NCBI RefSeq assembly: GCF_900198605.1
Contig: NZ_FZPJ01000024.1
Span: forward strand, 1-37,434
Direction: 5' to 3'
Source of the DNA: Helicobacter mesocricetorum
GTDB lineage: Bacteria > Campylobacterota > Campylobacteria > Campylobacterales > Helicobacteraceae
DNA: 37,434 nucleotides
In this document: piece after piece, positions 1 to 7,943 of the stretch
Layout: the number at the start of each line of letters is the position of its first letter
How positions within the stretch are numbered: position 1 is the stretch's first letter
Position numbers and translations under genes: made by a program
Notes under the pieces: generated by a model
Told to the model about the DNA's origin: nothing
What the model saw: the letters and a program-made list of their open reading frames with translations, nothing else
Database searches by the model: none

Positions 1-54
1 GTTGCAAGGAAGGGGCAAAGGCACAAATGCTTTATTTATGCTTTAAACTTCAAT

Positions 55-921
55 TTACTGCAAAAGATTCAAACTAAGTGCCATAATTGCCATTCCAATA
101 ACCAATCCATAAAGGCTATCGTGAGCTTTATCATAAGTCCTAGCAGTAGGCAAAAGTTCATCAAAAGAAATAAATACCATAATTCCAGCAACAATAGCAA
201 AAGTAATTGCTAAAGTTAAATCACCCATAAAAGGAAATATTATAACAGCCCCTATAATAGCCCCTAAAGGCTCTGCAAATCCTGATAAAGAAGAATAAAT
301 AAAGGCTTTTTTCTTATCACCAGTAGCGTGATAAATAGGTAAAGATACTGCCATTCCCTCTGGAATATTATGCAAAGCTACGGCAATAGCTACCATAATC
401 CCAAGAGAGATACTATCTAGGCTTGAAATAAAGGTTGCAAACCCTTCAGGAAAGTTATGAATAGCAATTGCTATGGCTGTAAAAATACCCGCCCTTTTTA
501 AAGCCTTTGCATTAATCTTCGTTGTTTTTTCTATATAAGAAATAGTTTCCTTACCATAAATTTGCACCACAGGACACATTTTAACCTCTGAATAATCCTT
601 TGGTTCGTGAGGATTAACATCTTGTGGAATAAGTCTATCAATCAAACCACTTAAAACAATACCCACAAAAAAACAAACCAAACCAAATAATTCCGCCCAT
701 TTAGACTGATAAAACTCCGAAAACTCGCGTAAGGATTCGGGTAATATCTCCATAAAGGAAATATATATCATCACACCAGCTGAAAACCCAAGCCCAAAAG
801 ACAATATCCTTAAATCATCTTTTTTAGAAAAAAACGCTATGACAGCCCCAATGGAAGTAGAAAATCCCGCTAAAAGAGTTAAAAACAAAGCAAATATAAT
901 TTGAGAAAAAGTAAATTCCAT
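55..921 (-). CDS. zupT: ZIP-family zinc transporter ZupT
   Basis: This inner-membrane ZIP-family protein probably imports zinc and other divalent metals. The 288-residue product has about eight hydrophobic segments. It carries the two family metal-site motifs, HNFPEG at residues 155-160 and HNIPEG at 184-189, each on a predicted helix, and a further acidic GFAEP at about 215-219. The usual variable loop lies at about 95-140. The ATG is preceded by AGGA at a 7-nt distance. The gene stands alone on the minus strand, downstream of an 856-bp stretch with no intact gene, and an extended -10 box lies just upstream. Family assignment is firm; metal preference is inferred. Confidence 0.93.
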   Translation of the reverse strand: MEFTFSQIIFALFLTLLAGFSTSIGAVIAFFSKKDDLRILSFGLGFSAGVMIYISFMEILPESLREFSEFYQSKWAELFGLVCFFVGIVLSGLIDRLIPQDVNPHEPKDYSEVKMCPVVQIYGKETISYIEKTTKINAKALKRAGIFTAIAIAIHNFPEGFATFISSLDSISLGIMVAIAVALHNIPEGMAVSLPIYHATGDKKKAFIYSSLSGFAEPLGAIIGAVIIFPFMGDLTLAITFAIVAGIMVFISFDELLPTARTYDKAHDSLYGLVIGMAIMALSLNLLQ

Positions 922-1777
922 ATTTTAATCCTAAACAATAATTTTTATTATTTAAGATATTTTATCATAAAAATATTATTTCTGATAGACTAGCAGCAAA
1001 CAAGCCTATAAAACTTCTATAAATTTCTCTAGTTTTGCAACTTCTAGCAATCTGATTTATCCAATAATGCTATTTTGAGCTTTCTTATTATTACTAGAAA
1101 ATAAGCAAAATTAAAATATTTAAAAATAAACTTAATTAAGTGCTAAATATCTAAACCATTAAATAAAGTGATTCATAAATACTAAATAAAATAAAATTCC
1201 ACTCTTTTAGATACAGTGTTTTTAATAGTTTTTTCAAAAAGTTTAAAGTCCTAAATCCAGACTTAAAATCAACTCTTTCTAAATCTTCTACTGATTATCT
1301 ACCCTACTAGCACTTCTAAAACCATTGTAAAACCCTTCTTAAACAAAAGAGGAATTTCTCCCTAACATATCTAGCCTCATTGCATTTATCTATATCTTAA
1401 TAGGATATTACATCCTTAAAAACATTGATAAAAGAATAATTTTGTTATATCTCTGTGGAGTTAAAATCTAGTTATTAAAACACTAGATGAAGTAAAGTTC
1501 TATCAAATCTTTGAATGGTTTTTATTAATTCTTATGACCTCTATAAAATCCTAAAAATAAACAACCTAAAACTATTAACAGGGACAAACTAGCAATAATC
1601 ATTTATACTGCCTTATAGGACTTTATATCACTTCCCCTATTTGTGAAATCCCTATCCTTTAAAAACCCAAAAACCCTTATCCTCCCAAAAGCAATTATGG
1701 ATTTAATTCTATTATGCCATCCCTACTTCTTAATAATAAATTATTAGCACTAAGTATAGGTAAAACCAACAAATAAA
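922..1777. other. 856-bp stretch without an intact gene
   Basis: The stretch lies between the end of porB and the start of zupT. All six frames are broken by frequent stops, and I find no tRNA-like cloverleaf, repeat array or insertion-sequence end. The longest sensible reading frame I noticed is a 25-codon membrane-segment ORF on the minus strand at 1525-1602. Base composition is close to that of neighbouring genes over much of its length. It may be a heavily decayed gene or simply long non-coding DNA. In a window this compact it is an outlier. Confidence 0.6.
959..964 (-). promoter_or_regulatory. putative -10 box for zupT
   Basis: On the minus strand this reads TAAAAT and is preceded by TGA, so it resembles an extended -10 (TGnTAAAAT). 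It lies about 40 nt upstream of the zupT ATG in very AT-rich DNA. No clear -35 is visible, which is usual for housekeeping promoters in this phylum. Confidence 0.4.
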
Positions 1778-2722
1778 TCACACCTTTGCTTCTTCTCGTC
1801 TTTGGAGATATTCCCAATACTTATCAACATTCTTTTGCCACTCATCAATAAGGTATTCATTTTCTGGTTTAAACAAATGCTTAAATCTTGCTTGAACTCC
1901 TAAATAATCACGAACCGGAATTTTATTTTTGGGGCGATAGGTGATTCTTAATTCTGTCCCATTAATTATTTCATACAAAGGAAACACTAAGGAATCAACC
2001 GCCAAATCACTCGTTTCGATAGTTTGATGAGCTGGAAACCTCCACTCTGTGGTACAAGCACTCATAGCATTAATAAATGTAGGACCTTCTGTTTCGATAG
2101 CTGTTTTTATTTTTTTACTCATATCTTTCCATTTATTAGGAGCTACCTGTGCAACATACGGAGAACCATGCGCTGCCATAATAAAAAGTAAATCTTTTTT
2201 TCTATCTTTTTTACCATAACTAATGCGTCCTGCAGGTGTTGTAGTAGTAGATGCTCCAAGAGGCGTAGAACCGCTTCTTTGTCCTCCTGTATTCGCATAG
2301 ACTTCATTATCCAAACAAACATAAGTAAAATCGTGTCCTCTCTCAAAACAACCGCTAATAAACTGAAATCCAATATCATAGGTAGAACCATCTCCACCAA
2401 AGGCTACAAATTTTGGCTCTTTTTCGCTATACAAACGTCCTTTTTTCTTCAATGCTTTATACATAGCTTCGGCTCCTGCAATAGCTGTGGAACTATTTTC
2501 AAATCCAATATGTATCCAAGGCACATCCCAAGAAGTATAAGGATACACTGCGGTGCTAACCTCCAAACAGCCGGTAGAAGCCGCTACAAGTAAGGGGTGT
2601 TCTGTTGCATTTAAAACTTCCCTAACAATAATTCCGTGCGCACAGCCCGGACATAAAAGATTTGCACCCTCAAAACGTTCACTTGATTTAGAATATTGCT
2701 TTAAATTCTTAATTTCGCTCAT
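1778..2722 (-). CDS. porB: pyruvate:acceptor oxidoreductase subunit beta
   Basis: This is the thiamine-diphosphate-binding subunit of the four-subunit enzyme that converts pyruvate and CoA to acetyl-CoA and CO2, passing electrons to flavodoxin or ferredoxin. The 314-residue protein shows the ThDP/Mg motif GGDGS (109-113) with downstream Asn139 and Asn144. It also has cysteines that fit the proximal [4Fe-4S] cluster: C24, C27, C52 and C223. It is the last gene of porC-porD-porA-porB, 10 bp after porA, the arrangement known in H. pylori. The substrate could be another 2-oxoacid by motif alone, but gene order favours pyruvate. Confidence 0.95.
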   Translation of the reverse strand: MSEIKNLKQYSKSSERFEGANLLCPGCAHGIIVREVLNATEHPLLVAASTGCLEVSTAVYPYTSWDVPWIHIGFENSSTAIAGAEAMYKALKKKGRLYSEKEPKFVAFGGDGSTYDIGFQFISGCFERGHDFTYVCLDNEVYANTGGQRSGSTPLGASTTTTPAGRISYGKKDRKKDLLFIMAAHGSPYVAQVAPNKWKDMSKKIKTAIETEGPTFINAMSACTTEWRFPAHQTIETSDLAVDSLVFPLYEIINGTELRITYRPKNKIPVRDYLGVQARFKHLFKPENEYLIDEWQKNVDKYWEYLQRREEAKV

Positions 2723-2732
2723 ATCAATCTCC

Positions 2733-3950
2733 TTAATGATATCCTAATTTTGGACCTCTAAGCCCTATAAACTGCTGCCTTTTATGGGTTATTTTACCCG
2801 CCTTTGCATCGGCTTCTAGCTCCTTATAGATTTCTTGTAAATGGCTTTGCGTTAAATCTCGACCACCAAGCCCATAAACATAATTACTCACAATAGGTTT
2901 ATTATCCGCTTGATACAATGCCGCTACTCCTTCATTAAAGAGCATTCCCATAGCTCCTGCTGGCAAACTTCTATCTAAAAATGCGACTGCTTTAGCATTC
3001 TTTAAAGCTTCTCCAAATTCTTTATAAGGAAAGGGACGCAACACGCGAATACTTAAAACTCCTGCTTTGATGCCACTTTTCCTTACCTCTTGTGCGGCAA
3101 TTCTTGCAGATTCAACAGTTGTTCCTAAAGCCACAATTACTACTTCTGCATCCTCTAAGTCGTATTGTTCAATAATATTATATTTTCGACCTGTTAGAGA
3201 TTCAAATTCTCTAAAGACTTTTTCTATAACGCTAGTAGATTGCATAATAGCATTATGAAGCTGTGCTTTATGTTCAAAATGCCAATCTTCTTCTGTTTGC
3301 GAACCATAAGTTGCAGGTTTTTCTAAATCCAACATAGCATTTTTAGGTTTATAATCCCCAATAAACTTATAAGCCACATCATCTTTAAGCGGACGCACAC
3401 TTTGTGCAGTATGAGAGCAAATAAAACCATCTTGATGCACCATTACAGGTAATCTTACCTCGTAATCTTCAGCAATCTTAAATGCCATAAGGTTAAAATC
3501 ATAAGCTTCTTGAGGATTATAAGTGCAAAGATTCACCCATCCTGCATCGCGTCCTAAATACATATCTGAATGATCACCATTAACATTTAAAGGACTAGCT
3601 AATGCACGATTAACAACATTTAACACAATGGGCAATCGCATACCAGAGGCTTGATAGAGTACCTCCACCATTAAAGCAAAACCTTGAGAGCTTGTTGCGG
3701 TTGCTACCCTACCTCCAGCAGCAGCCGCTCCTACACAGCCACTCATAGCGGCGTGTTCTGACTCTACCATTATAAATTCGCCATCAATATAACCATTAGC
3801 TAAAAAACTGGCATAGTTTTGCACAATTGGTGTTGATGGAGTGATAGGATAAGCAGAAACAACATCAATTTGGGCTTGACGCATTGCGTGGCTTGCTGCC
3901 ATATTACCATCCCACACTTCTACTTCTTGTAGTTCATAAATTTCTGCCAT
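2733..3950 (-). CDS. porA: pyruvate:acceptor oxidoreductase subunit alpha
   Basis: This 405-residue subunit supplies the pyrimidine-binding domain and the pyruvate-site domain of the oxidoreductase. The N-terminal part contains the family segment AYPITPSTPI (about 34-43) and the SEHAAMSG stretch (about 64-71). The central and C-terminal parts match domain II, with the VVIVALGTTVESAR segment. The ATG shares one base with the porD stop codon (TAATG), so the two are probably translationally coupled. It works in the cytoplasm with the products of porB, porC and porD. Separate subunits rather than one fused chain are typical of Helicobacter and Campylobacter relatives with this operon. Confidence 0.95.
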   Translation of the reverse strand: MAEIYELQEVEVWDGNMAASHAMRQAQIDVVSAYPITPSTPIVQNYASFLANGYIDGEFIMVESEHAAMSGCVGAAAAGGRVATATSSQGFALMVEVLYQASGMRLPIVLNVVNRALASPLNVNGDHSDMYLGRDAGWVNLCTYNPQEAYDFNLMAFKIAEDYEVRLPVMVHQDGFICSHTAQSVRPLKDDVAYKFIGDYKPKNAMLDLEKPATYGSQTEEDWHFEHKAQLHNAIMQSTSVIEKVFREFESLTGRKYNIIEQYDLEDAEVVIVALGTTVESARIAAQEVRKSGIKAGVLSIRVLRPFPYKEFGEALKNAKAVAFLDRSLPAGAMGMLFNEGVAALYQADNKPIVSNYVYGLGGRDLTQSHLQEIYKELEADAKAGKITHKRQQFIGLRGPKLGYH

Positions 3951-4351
3951 TATTTATCCTTTTTCTTAGATTCTTTTGCTGGCCATTTAGATAATGCAAC
4001 CTCATCAGTTTCATAATCATTAAACATTAAAAGGGATTTTGGATTAGTTGGACATACTTCAGCACAGACACCACAGCCTTTACAATGAATATAATCTACA
4101 CCCACCATCTTCTCATCTCTTACTAAAATTGAAGAATCTGGGCAATACACCCAACAAAAATAACAATTAATACAATGCTCGGTATTAAAAATTGGCTTCT
4201 CAACACGCCAGTGAGCAACACTTGCTTTATAAGAACTATCCGAACGATATTCTCTATCACTTGCGTGTTTTTGTGCCATACCAACTCCCTCTTTTTCAAA
4301 AGGAAACAACACTGATCCTGCTTCAAATTCATTCCAACCTTTATATTCCAT
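3950..4351 (-). CDS. porD: pyruvate:acceptor oxidoreductase subunit delta (2x[4Fe-4S])
   Basis: This is the small ferredoxin-like subunit that relays electrons out of the complex. In 133 residues it has two classic CxxCxxCxxxCP clusters, C60/C63/C66/C70 and C90/C93/C96/C100, each expected to hold a [4Fe-4S] centre. The N-terminal 50 residues form the subunit-specific extension seen in porD proteins of this group. It lies 8 bp after porC and overlaps the porA start by one base, fitting a tightly coupled operon. Confidence 0.94.
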   Translation of the reverse strand: MEYKGWNEFEAGSVLFPFEKEGVGMAQKHASDREYRSDSSYKASVAHWRVEKPIFNTEHCINCYFCWVYCPDSSILVRDEKMVGVDYIHCKGCGVCAEVCPTNPKSLLMFNDYETDEVALSKWPAKESKKKDK

Positions 4352-4359
4352 ATTAACTC

Positions 4360-4920
4360 CTATTGTACTTCATTATAAGCTTTTTTAATAACTTCCATAT
4401 TCGCATCAATAACTTTTTGGGGTAACTTTTTACCCAAAACCTTTTTAAAAGATTCCAAGAAAAAATCAAGCTCTAAAGCTCCTGAAACTTTTAAAAATGC
4501 TCCCAACATTGGTGCATTAGGAATTGATTTGCCAAAGGCATCTAAAGAAAGCTTAATGCAATCTAAAATATAAACTTCCTTGCCCTTAAGCTCGGGTTTG
4601 CTCTCTAAAAATTCTTCCTTACTCAAATGTGTGGTAATTATATATTTCGTAGTAGATTTTTCATTGGCACAAATGTCTGTGATATAGGTTAAACCCGGAT
4701 CAATAACTAGAATATAATCAGGATTCATAAATTTTTCGTGATTTAAAATACGGCTATCATCAATACGATTATAAGCTGTCATTGCTGCACCTCTTTTTGC
4801 CGAACCATAAAATGCAAAAGCTTGCACCTCTTTACCTGTCCCTGCAATCACATCTGCTAAACCTTTAGCACCTGTTACTGCACCTTGTCCTGCACGGCTA
4901 TGCCACCTAATCTCAAGCAT
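4360..4920 (-). CDS. porC: pyruvate:acceptor oxidoreductase subunit gamma
   Basis: This first gene of the por operon encodes the 186-residue gamma subunit (domain III). The start has the family signature WHSRAGQGAVTGAK, followed by FAFYGSAKRGAAM and a C-terminal helical part. The gamma chain packs against alpha near the CoA-binding region. The ATG is preceded by a strong AGGAGG only 4 nt away. The 140-bp gap upstream must hold the operon promoter; several TATAAT-like hexamers occur in it and I cannot choose among them. Confidence 0.94.
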   Translation of the reverse strand: MLEIRWHSRAGQGAVTGAKGLADVIAGTGKEVQAFAFYGSAKRGAAMTAYNRIDDSRILNHEKFMNPDYILVIDPGLTYITDICANEKSTTKYIITTHLSKEEFLESKPELKGKEVYILDCIKLSLDAFGKSIPNAPMLGAFLKVSGALELDFFLESFKKVLGKKLPQKVIDANMEVIKKAYNEVQ

Positions 4921-5060
4921 AATGCCTCCTAAAAATGAGATTTTATTGTTCTAAATTCTAAAAAAATTGGGCTTAAAAATCCTTATATTAAAAAAATAAT
5001 TTACCAAAAATATTCTTTTGTGTAGAAATAACTCATATAAAATTTAAGTTCTATAAAACC

Positions 5061-5699
5061 TTAAATACTTCTAATAGCCTCTAAGGCATCTGCAAAAATT
5101 TGATGAGTATATTTTTGCAATAATTCTAAGGGAGCATAACCACTTAATACCCCCATAGCATTAATACCAGCATCTTGTGCTGCTATTATATCAAGAGGAG
5201 TATCTCCTACCATCGTAACTTTCTTTTTATCGTATTTTGGCATAAGCTCTAAAGCTTTTAATATTCCTTCACTATCAGGCTTTGGTTTAGCAACATCCTC
5301 CCTCCCTATAATACCTGTAAAATATTCTAAAACCCCAAAATACTCTAAAAGGATTTTTGAATATTGGGCAGTCTTTGTCGTAACCACTCCTAAATATGCA
5401 AATTCATAAGATTCTAAAATAGCCTCTTTAGCATTGTTTAAAAGATGAGTTTTAGCCTTACAAATCTTTCCATAATGCTCCTTGTAAGCTAAAATATAGG
5501 ACATACTCTCTTTTTTACCAATCCCTAAAGTTTCAAAAACATTTTCCAGAGGATAACCTATTTGTGCAATAATTACTTCTTTGGCAGGTATTTCTTTCTT
5601 ATGAACTTCAAAGGCTACACAAAAACTCTCATAAATAGCTTTTGTTGAATCTATTAATGTCCCATCCAAGTCAAATAAAATAATTTTGTCTTTTTGCAT
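5061..5699 (-). CDS. HAD-superfamily phosphatase, phosphoglycolate phosphatase-like
   Basis: This 212-residue HAD hydrolase has all four motifs. Motif I is FDLDGT, with nucleophile D10 and acid/base D12. The motif II threonines are at 107-108, the motif III lysine is at about 138-140 in the AKPKPD segment, and motif IV is VGDTPLD with D166 and D170. A helical cap between motifs I and II places it in subfamily IA, with Gph and pyrophosphatase-like enzymes. Substrate is uncertain; phosphoglycolate is the usual annotation. The ATG has a strong AAGGAGG about 8-9 nt upstream. It is divergent from the exonuclease gene, with a perfect palindrome in between. Confidence 0.85.
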   Translation of the reverse strand: MQKDKIILFDLDGTLIDSTKAIYESFCVAFEVHKKEIPAKEVIIAQIGYPLENVFETLGIGKKESMSYILAYKEHYGKICKAKTHLLNNAKEAILESYEFAYLGVVTTKTAQYSKILLEYFGVLEYFTGIIGREDVAKPKPDSEGILKALELMPKYDKKKVTMVGDTPLDIIAAQDAGINAMGVLSGYAPLELLQKYTHQIFADALEAIRSI

Positions 5700-5727
5700 T
5701 TTATAGACCCCTCCTTATAAAAATTTT

Positions 5728-5741
5728 GTGTAAATTTACAC
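5728..5741. promoter_or_regulatory. perfect 14-bp palindrome, candidate operator
   Basis: GTGTAAATTTACAC is a perfect inverted repeat in the 105-bp gap between the divergent HAD phosphatase and dnaQ-like genes. It is symmetrical and lies where a repressor or activator could act on either gene. It is followed by six Ts on the plus strand, but no plus-strand gene lies upstream to terminate. The binding protein is unknown. Confidence 0.35.
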
Positions 5742-5804
5742 TTTTTTACTTTAAGTTTCAAAAAGCTAATATTCCAAAGCTTGTTTATAAAATTTAGGAT
5801 TAAA

Positions 5805-6566
5805 ATGCCAAAACATTACGACAAACTTCTAAAGAAATTACAAAAACGTCCTTTAAGTCAGAATGAATTTTTATCCTTACTTTGTGAATTAGGAGGATTA
5901 TTAGCCAATCCCCAAATAGAACTAGAAATCATTAAAACCTCAGGAATTCCCCTATTTTTCGCTCACGATAAAGTCTATCTAAGAACCACCCTTACTCCTT
6001 ATTTGCAAGAAAGCTTTTGCATTATTGATATCGAAACCAATGGGCATAATCCTTATATCCATCAACCCATAGAAATAGGAGCCATTCGCTATCAAAATAG
6101 AGAGATTAAAGAAACATTTCACTCCTTTGTCTTTTGCCAAGATATTCCAGAAAAAATTACTGAAATTACAGGTATTACAAGCTCTATGCTCCAAGATTCC
6201 CCCAAGATTCATCAAGTCTTAGAAACTTTTAAATTATTTTTAAAGGATTCTATCTTTGTAGCCCATAATGCCGATTTTGATTTTAATTTTCTTAGCAATG
6301 CTTGCTACTACAACAATTTTGGCTATCTTTATAATCCCTGTCTTTGCACTATCAAACTTGCACAAAAAACCATCAAATCCCCAAAATATTCTCTAGGCTT
6401 CCTTAATGAATTTTTAGGAATCCATCACCACACTTTACATCGAGCTTTAGAGGATTCTAAAATTGCTTTAGAGATTTTTAAACAATGCCTTAAATACTTA
6501 GATAAAAATATCCATACAAGTTATGATTTGCTAGAATTTACAAACTCAAAAAGCATTATAAGGTAA
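5805..6566 (+). CDS. DnaQ-like 3'-5' exonuclease
   Basis: This 253-residue protein carries a DEDDh exonuclease domain at about residues 70-230. The Exo I motif is DIETNG (D75, E77), Exo II is HNADFDFNFL (D157) and Exo III is HRALED (H212, D217). It is likely the proofreading epsilon subunit of DNA polymerase III or a close homologue. The N-terminal ~68 residues, before the catalytic domain, are an extension not present in the E. coli epsilon chain. I chose the ATG at 5805, which has AGGA a few bases upstream, over an in-frame TTG at 5781. The gene is followed after 6 bp by nspC, whose Shine-Dalgarno sequence lies over this gene's stop. Confidence 0.85.
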   Translation: MPKHYDKLLKKLQKRPLSQNEFLSLLCELGGLLANPQIELEIIKTSGIPLFFAHDKVYLRTTLTPYLQESFCIIDIETNGHNPYIHQPIEIGAIRYQNREIKETFHSFVFCQDIPEKITEITGITSSMLQDSPKIHQVLETFKLFLKDSIFVAHNADFDFNFLSNACYYNNFGYLYNPCLCTIKLAQKTIKSPKYSLGFLNEFLGIHHHTLHRALEDSKIALEIFKQCLKYLDKNIHTSYDLLEFTNSKSIIR

Positions 6567-6572
6567 CTTAAA

Positions 6573-7793
6573 ATGAATACTAGCCATTATCCAAAAAACT
6601 TCGAAAATATCCCAAGCCCCTGTTATGTATTAGAAGAAGAAAAATTTGAAAAAAACCTCAAACTTCTAAACTTTATCCAACAACAAAGCGGAGTTAAGAT
6701 TCTTCTGGCACTTAAAGGCTATGCTCTTTGGAAAAGTTTTAAAATTGCCAAAGAATATTTAAGTGGAATTACCGCAAGTGGAATTTATGAAGCAAGACTT
6801 GGTTTTGAAACTTTTGGCAAAGAAATTACCACTTTTAGCCCAGCTTACAAACAAGATGAGATGAAAGAGCTTGTTAAAATTTCTAACCATATTATTTTTA
6901 ATTCTTTTTTGCAATGGCAAACCTATAAATCCCTTATTGACAAAGAAAACCTACAAAGAATCGCCAAAGAACAACCAATGATTGAAGTAGGACTTCGGGT
7001 TAATCCACAATATAGCGAGGTAACACCTAAAATCTACAATCCTTGCATAGAAGGTTCAAGGTTAGGAATTACTCCTAAAGAATTCCAAAAAGGATTCAAA
7101 GAATATGGTCTAAAAGGCATTAGTGGCTTACATTTTCACACCCATTGTGAGCAAAATAGTGATGCACTCAAACAAACACTGCAACACTTTATCAAACATT
7201 TTGGAGACTTTATCCCTCAAATGCGATGGATTAACTTTGGTGGAGGGCATCACATTACGCGTAAAGACTACAATATAGAATTACTTCTTAAAACCTTGAA
7301 GAAATTTAAAAAAAAGTTTAAAACCCAAATTTATTTGGAGCCGGGAGAAGCCGTTGGTTGGCAAAGTGGATTCTTAATAGGGAGTGTTATAGATATTGTC
7401 CATAATGGCATTGATATAGCCATTTTAGATGTAAGTGCCACAGCTCATATGCCAGATTGCCTTGAAATGCCTTATCGTCCAATGATTCGCAACAGCTTCA
7501 AAGCCCAAACAAAAAAAGGAAAAAGCCTCAAACTAGTAGGAGAAAAACCCTATTGTTATCGTTTTGGCGGTCCAACTTGTCTTGCAGGAGATATTATTGG
7601 GGATTATAGCTTTGAGGAACCATTAAAAATAGGGGATAAAATTATTTTTGAAGATATGATGCATTATACAATTGTTAAAAACAATACTTTCAATGGCGTC
7701 CCACTACCTAGTATTGGAATCATTCATAAAAATGGAGAATTTGAACTCTTTAAATCCTTTAATTACGAGGATTATAAGTATAGAAACAGCTAA
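6573..7793 (+). CDS. nspC: carboxynorspermidine decarboxylase
   Basis: NspC is a PLP enzyme of the alanine-racemase/ornithine-decarboxylase fold III group. It decarboxylates carboxy(nor)spermidine in the alternative spermidine pathway used by many Campylobacterota. The 406-residue sequence has the PLP lysine K48 in LALKGYALW, the segment GLHFHTHCEQ, a glycine-rich phosphate-binding FGGGHH and the C-terminal CLAGD segment around the substrate site. Its partner, carboxyspermidine dehydrogenase, is not in this window. It sits 6 bp after the exonuclease gene, so the two are probably cotranscribed without an obvious functional link. Confidence 0.93.
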   Translation: MNTSHYPKNFENIPSPCYVLEEEKFEKNLKLLNFIQQQSGVKILLALKGYALWKSFKIAKEYLSGITASGIYEARLGFETFGKEITTFSPAYKQDEMKELVKISNHIIFNSFLQWQTYKSLIDKENLQRIAKEQPMIEVGLRVNPQYSEVTPKIYNPCIEGSRLGITPKEFQKGFKEYGLKGISGLHFHTHCEQNSDALKQTLQHFIKHFGDFIPQMRWINFGGGHHITRKDYNIELLLKTLKKFKKKFKTQIYLEPGEAVGWQSGFLIGSVIDIVHNGIDIAILDVSATAHMPDCLEMPYRPMIRNSFKAQTKKGKSLKLVGEKPYCYRFGGPTCLAGDIIGDYSFEEPLKIGDKIIFEDMMHYTIVKNNTFNGVPLPSIGIIHKNGEFELFKSFNYEDYKYRNS

Positions 7794-7824
7794 GATTTTT
7801 AAGAAAATTTCAAACATTTTTAAC

Positions 7825-7846
7825 TATAATTCTCCATAACTATAAT
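7825..7846 (+). promoter_or_regulatory. two TATAAT boxes upstream of cmeABC
   Basis: Perfect TATAAT hexamers occur at 7825-7830 and 7841-7846, about 100-120 bp before the cmeA ATG. Either could be the -10 element of the efflux operon. The resulting leader would be about 90-105 nt. No convincing -35 is visible. Confidence 0.45.
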
Positions 7847-7884
7847 GTAATACAAGCTACATTCATTTAAAGAACAAGATTCTT
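7846..7884. promoter_or_regulatory. inverted repeats over the cmeABC start region
   Basis: Two short inverted repeats follow the second TATAAT. One is TGTA-N8-TACA at 7846-7861. The other is AAGAA-N5-TTCTT at 7870-7884. Both lie where a repressor would block transcription. The first loosely recalls the CmeR (TetR-family) operator of Campylobacter jejuni, but its arms are only 4 bp. No regulator gene is adjacent. Confidence 0.3.
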
Positions 7885-7943
7885 ACAAATTTACAGCCTA
7901 AAAACGATACTCTCTATGAAACTTTAGGTCTTTAAGGAAAAAA

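Noticed and set aside
5728-5747. Palindrome followed by six Ts read as a terminator
   Set aside because: No plus-strand gene lies upstream, and the stem would be only five AT-rich pairs. An operator is more plausible.
5781-5804. TTG at 5781 as the start of the exonuclease gene
   Set aside because: The ATG at 5805 has a well-spaced AGGA, while the TTG has no Shine-Dalgarno sequence.
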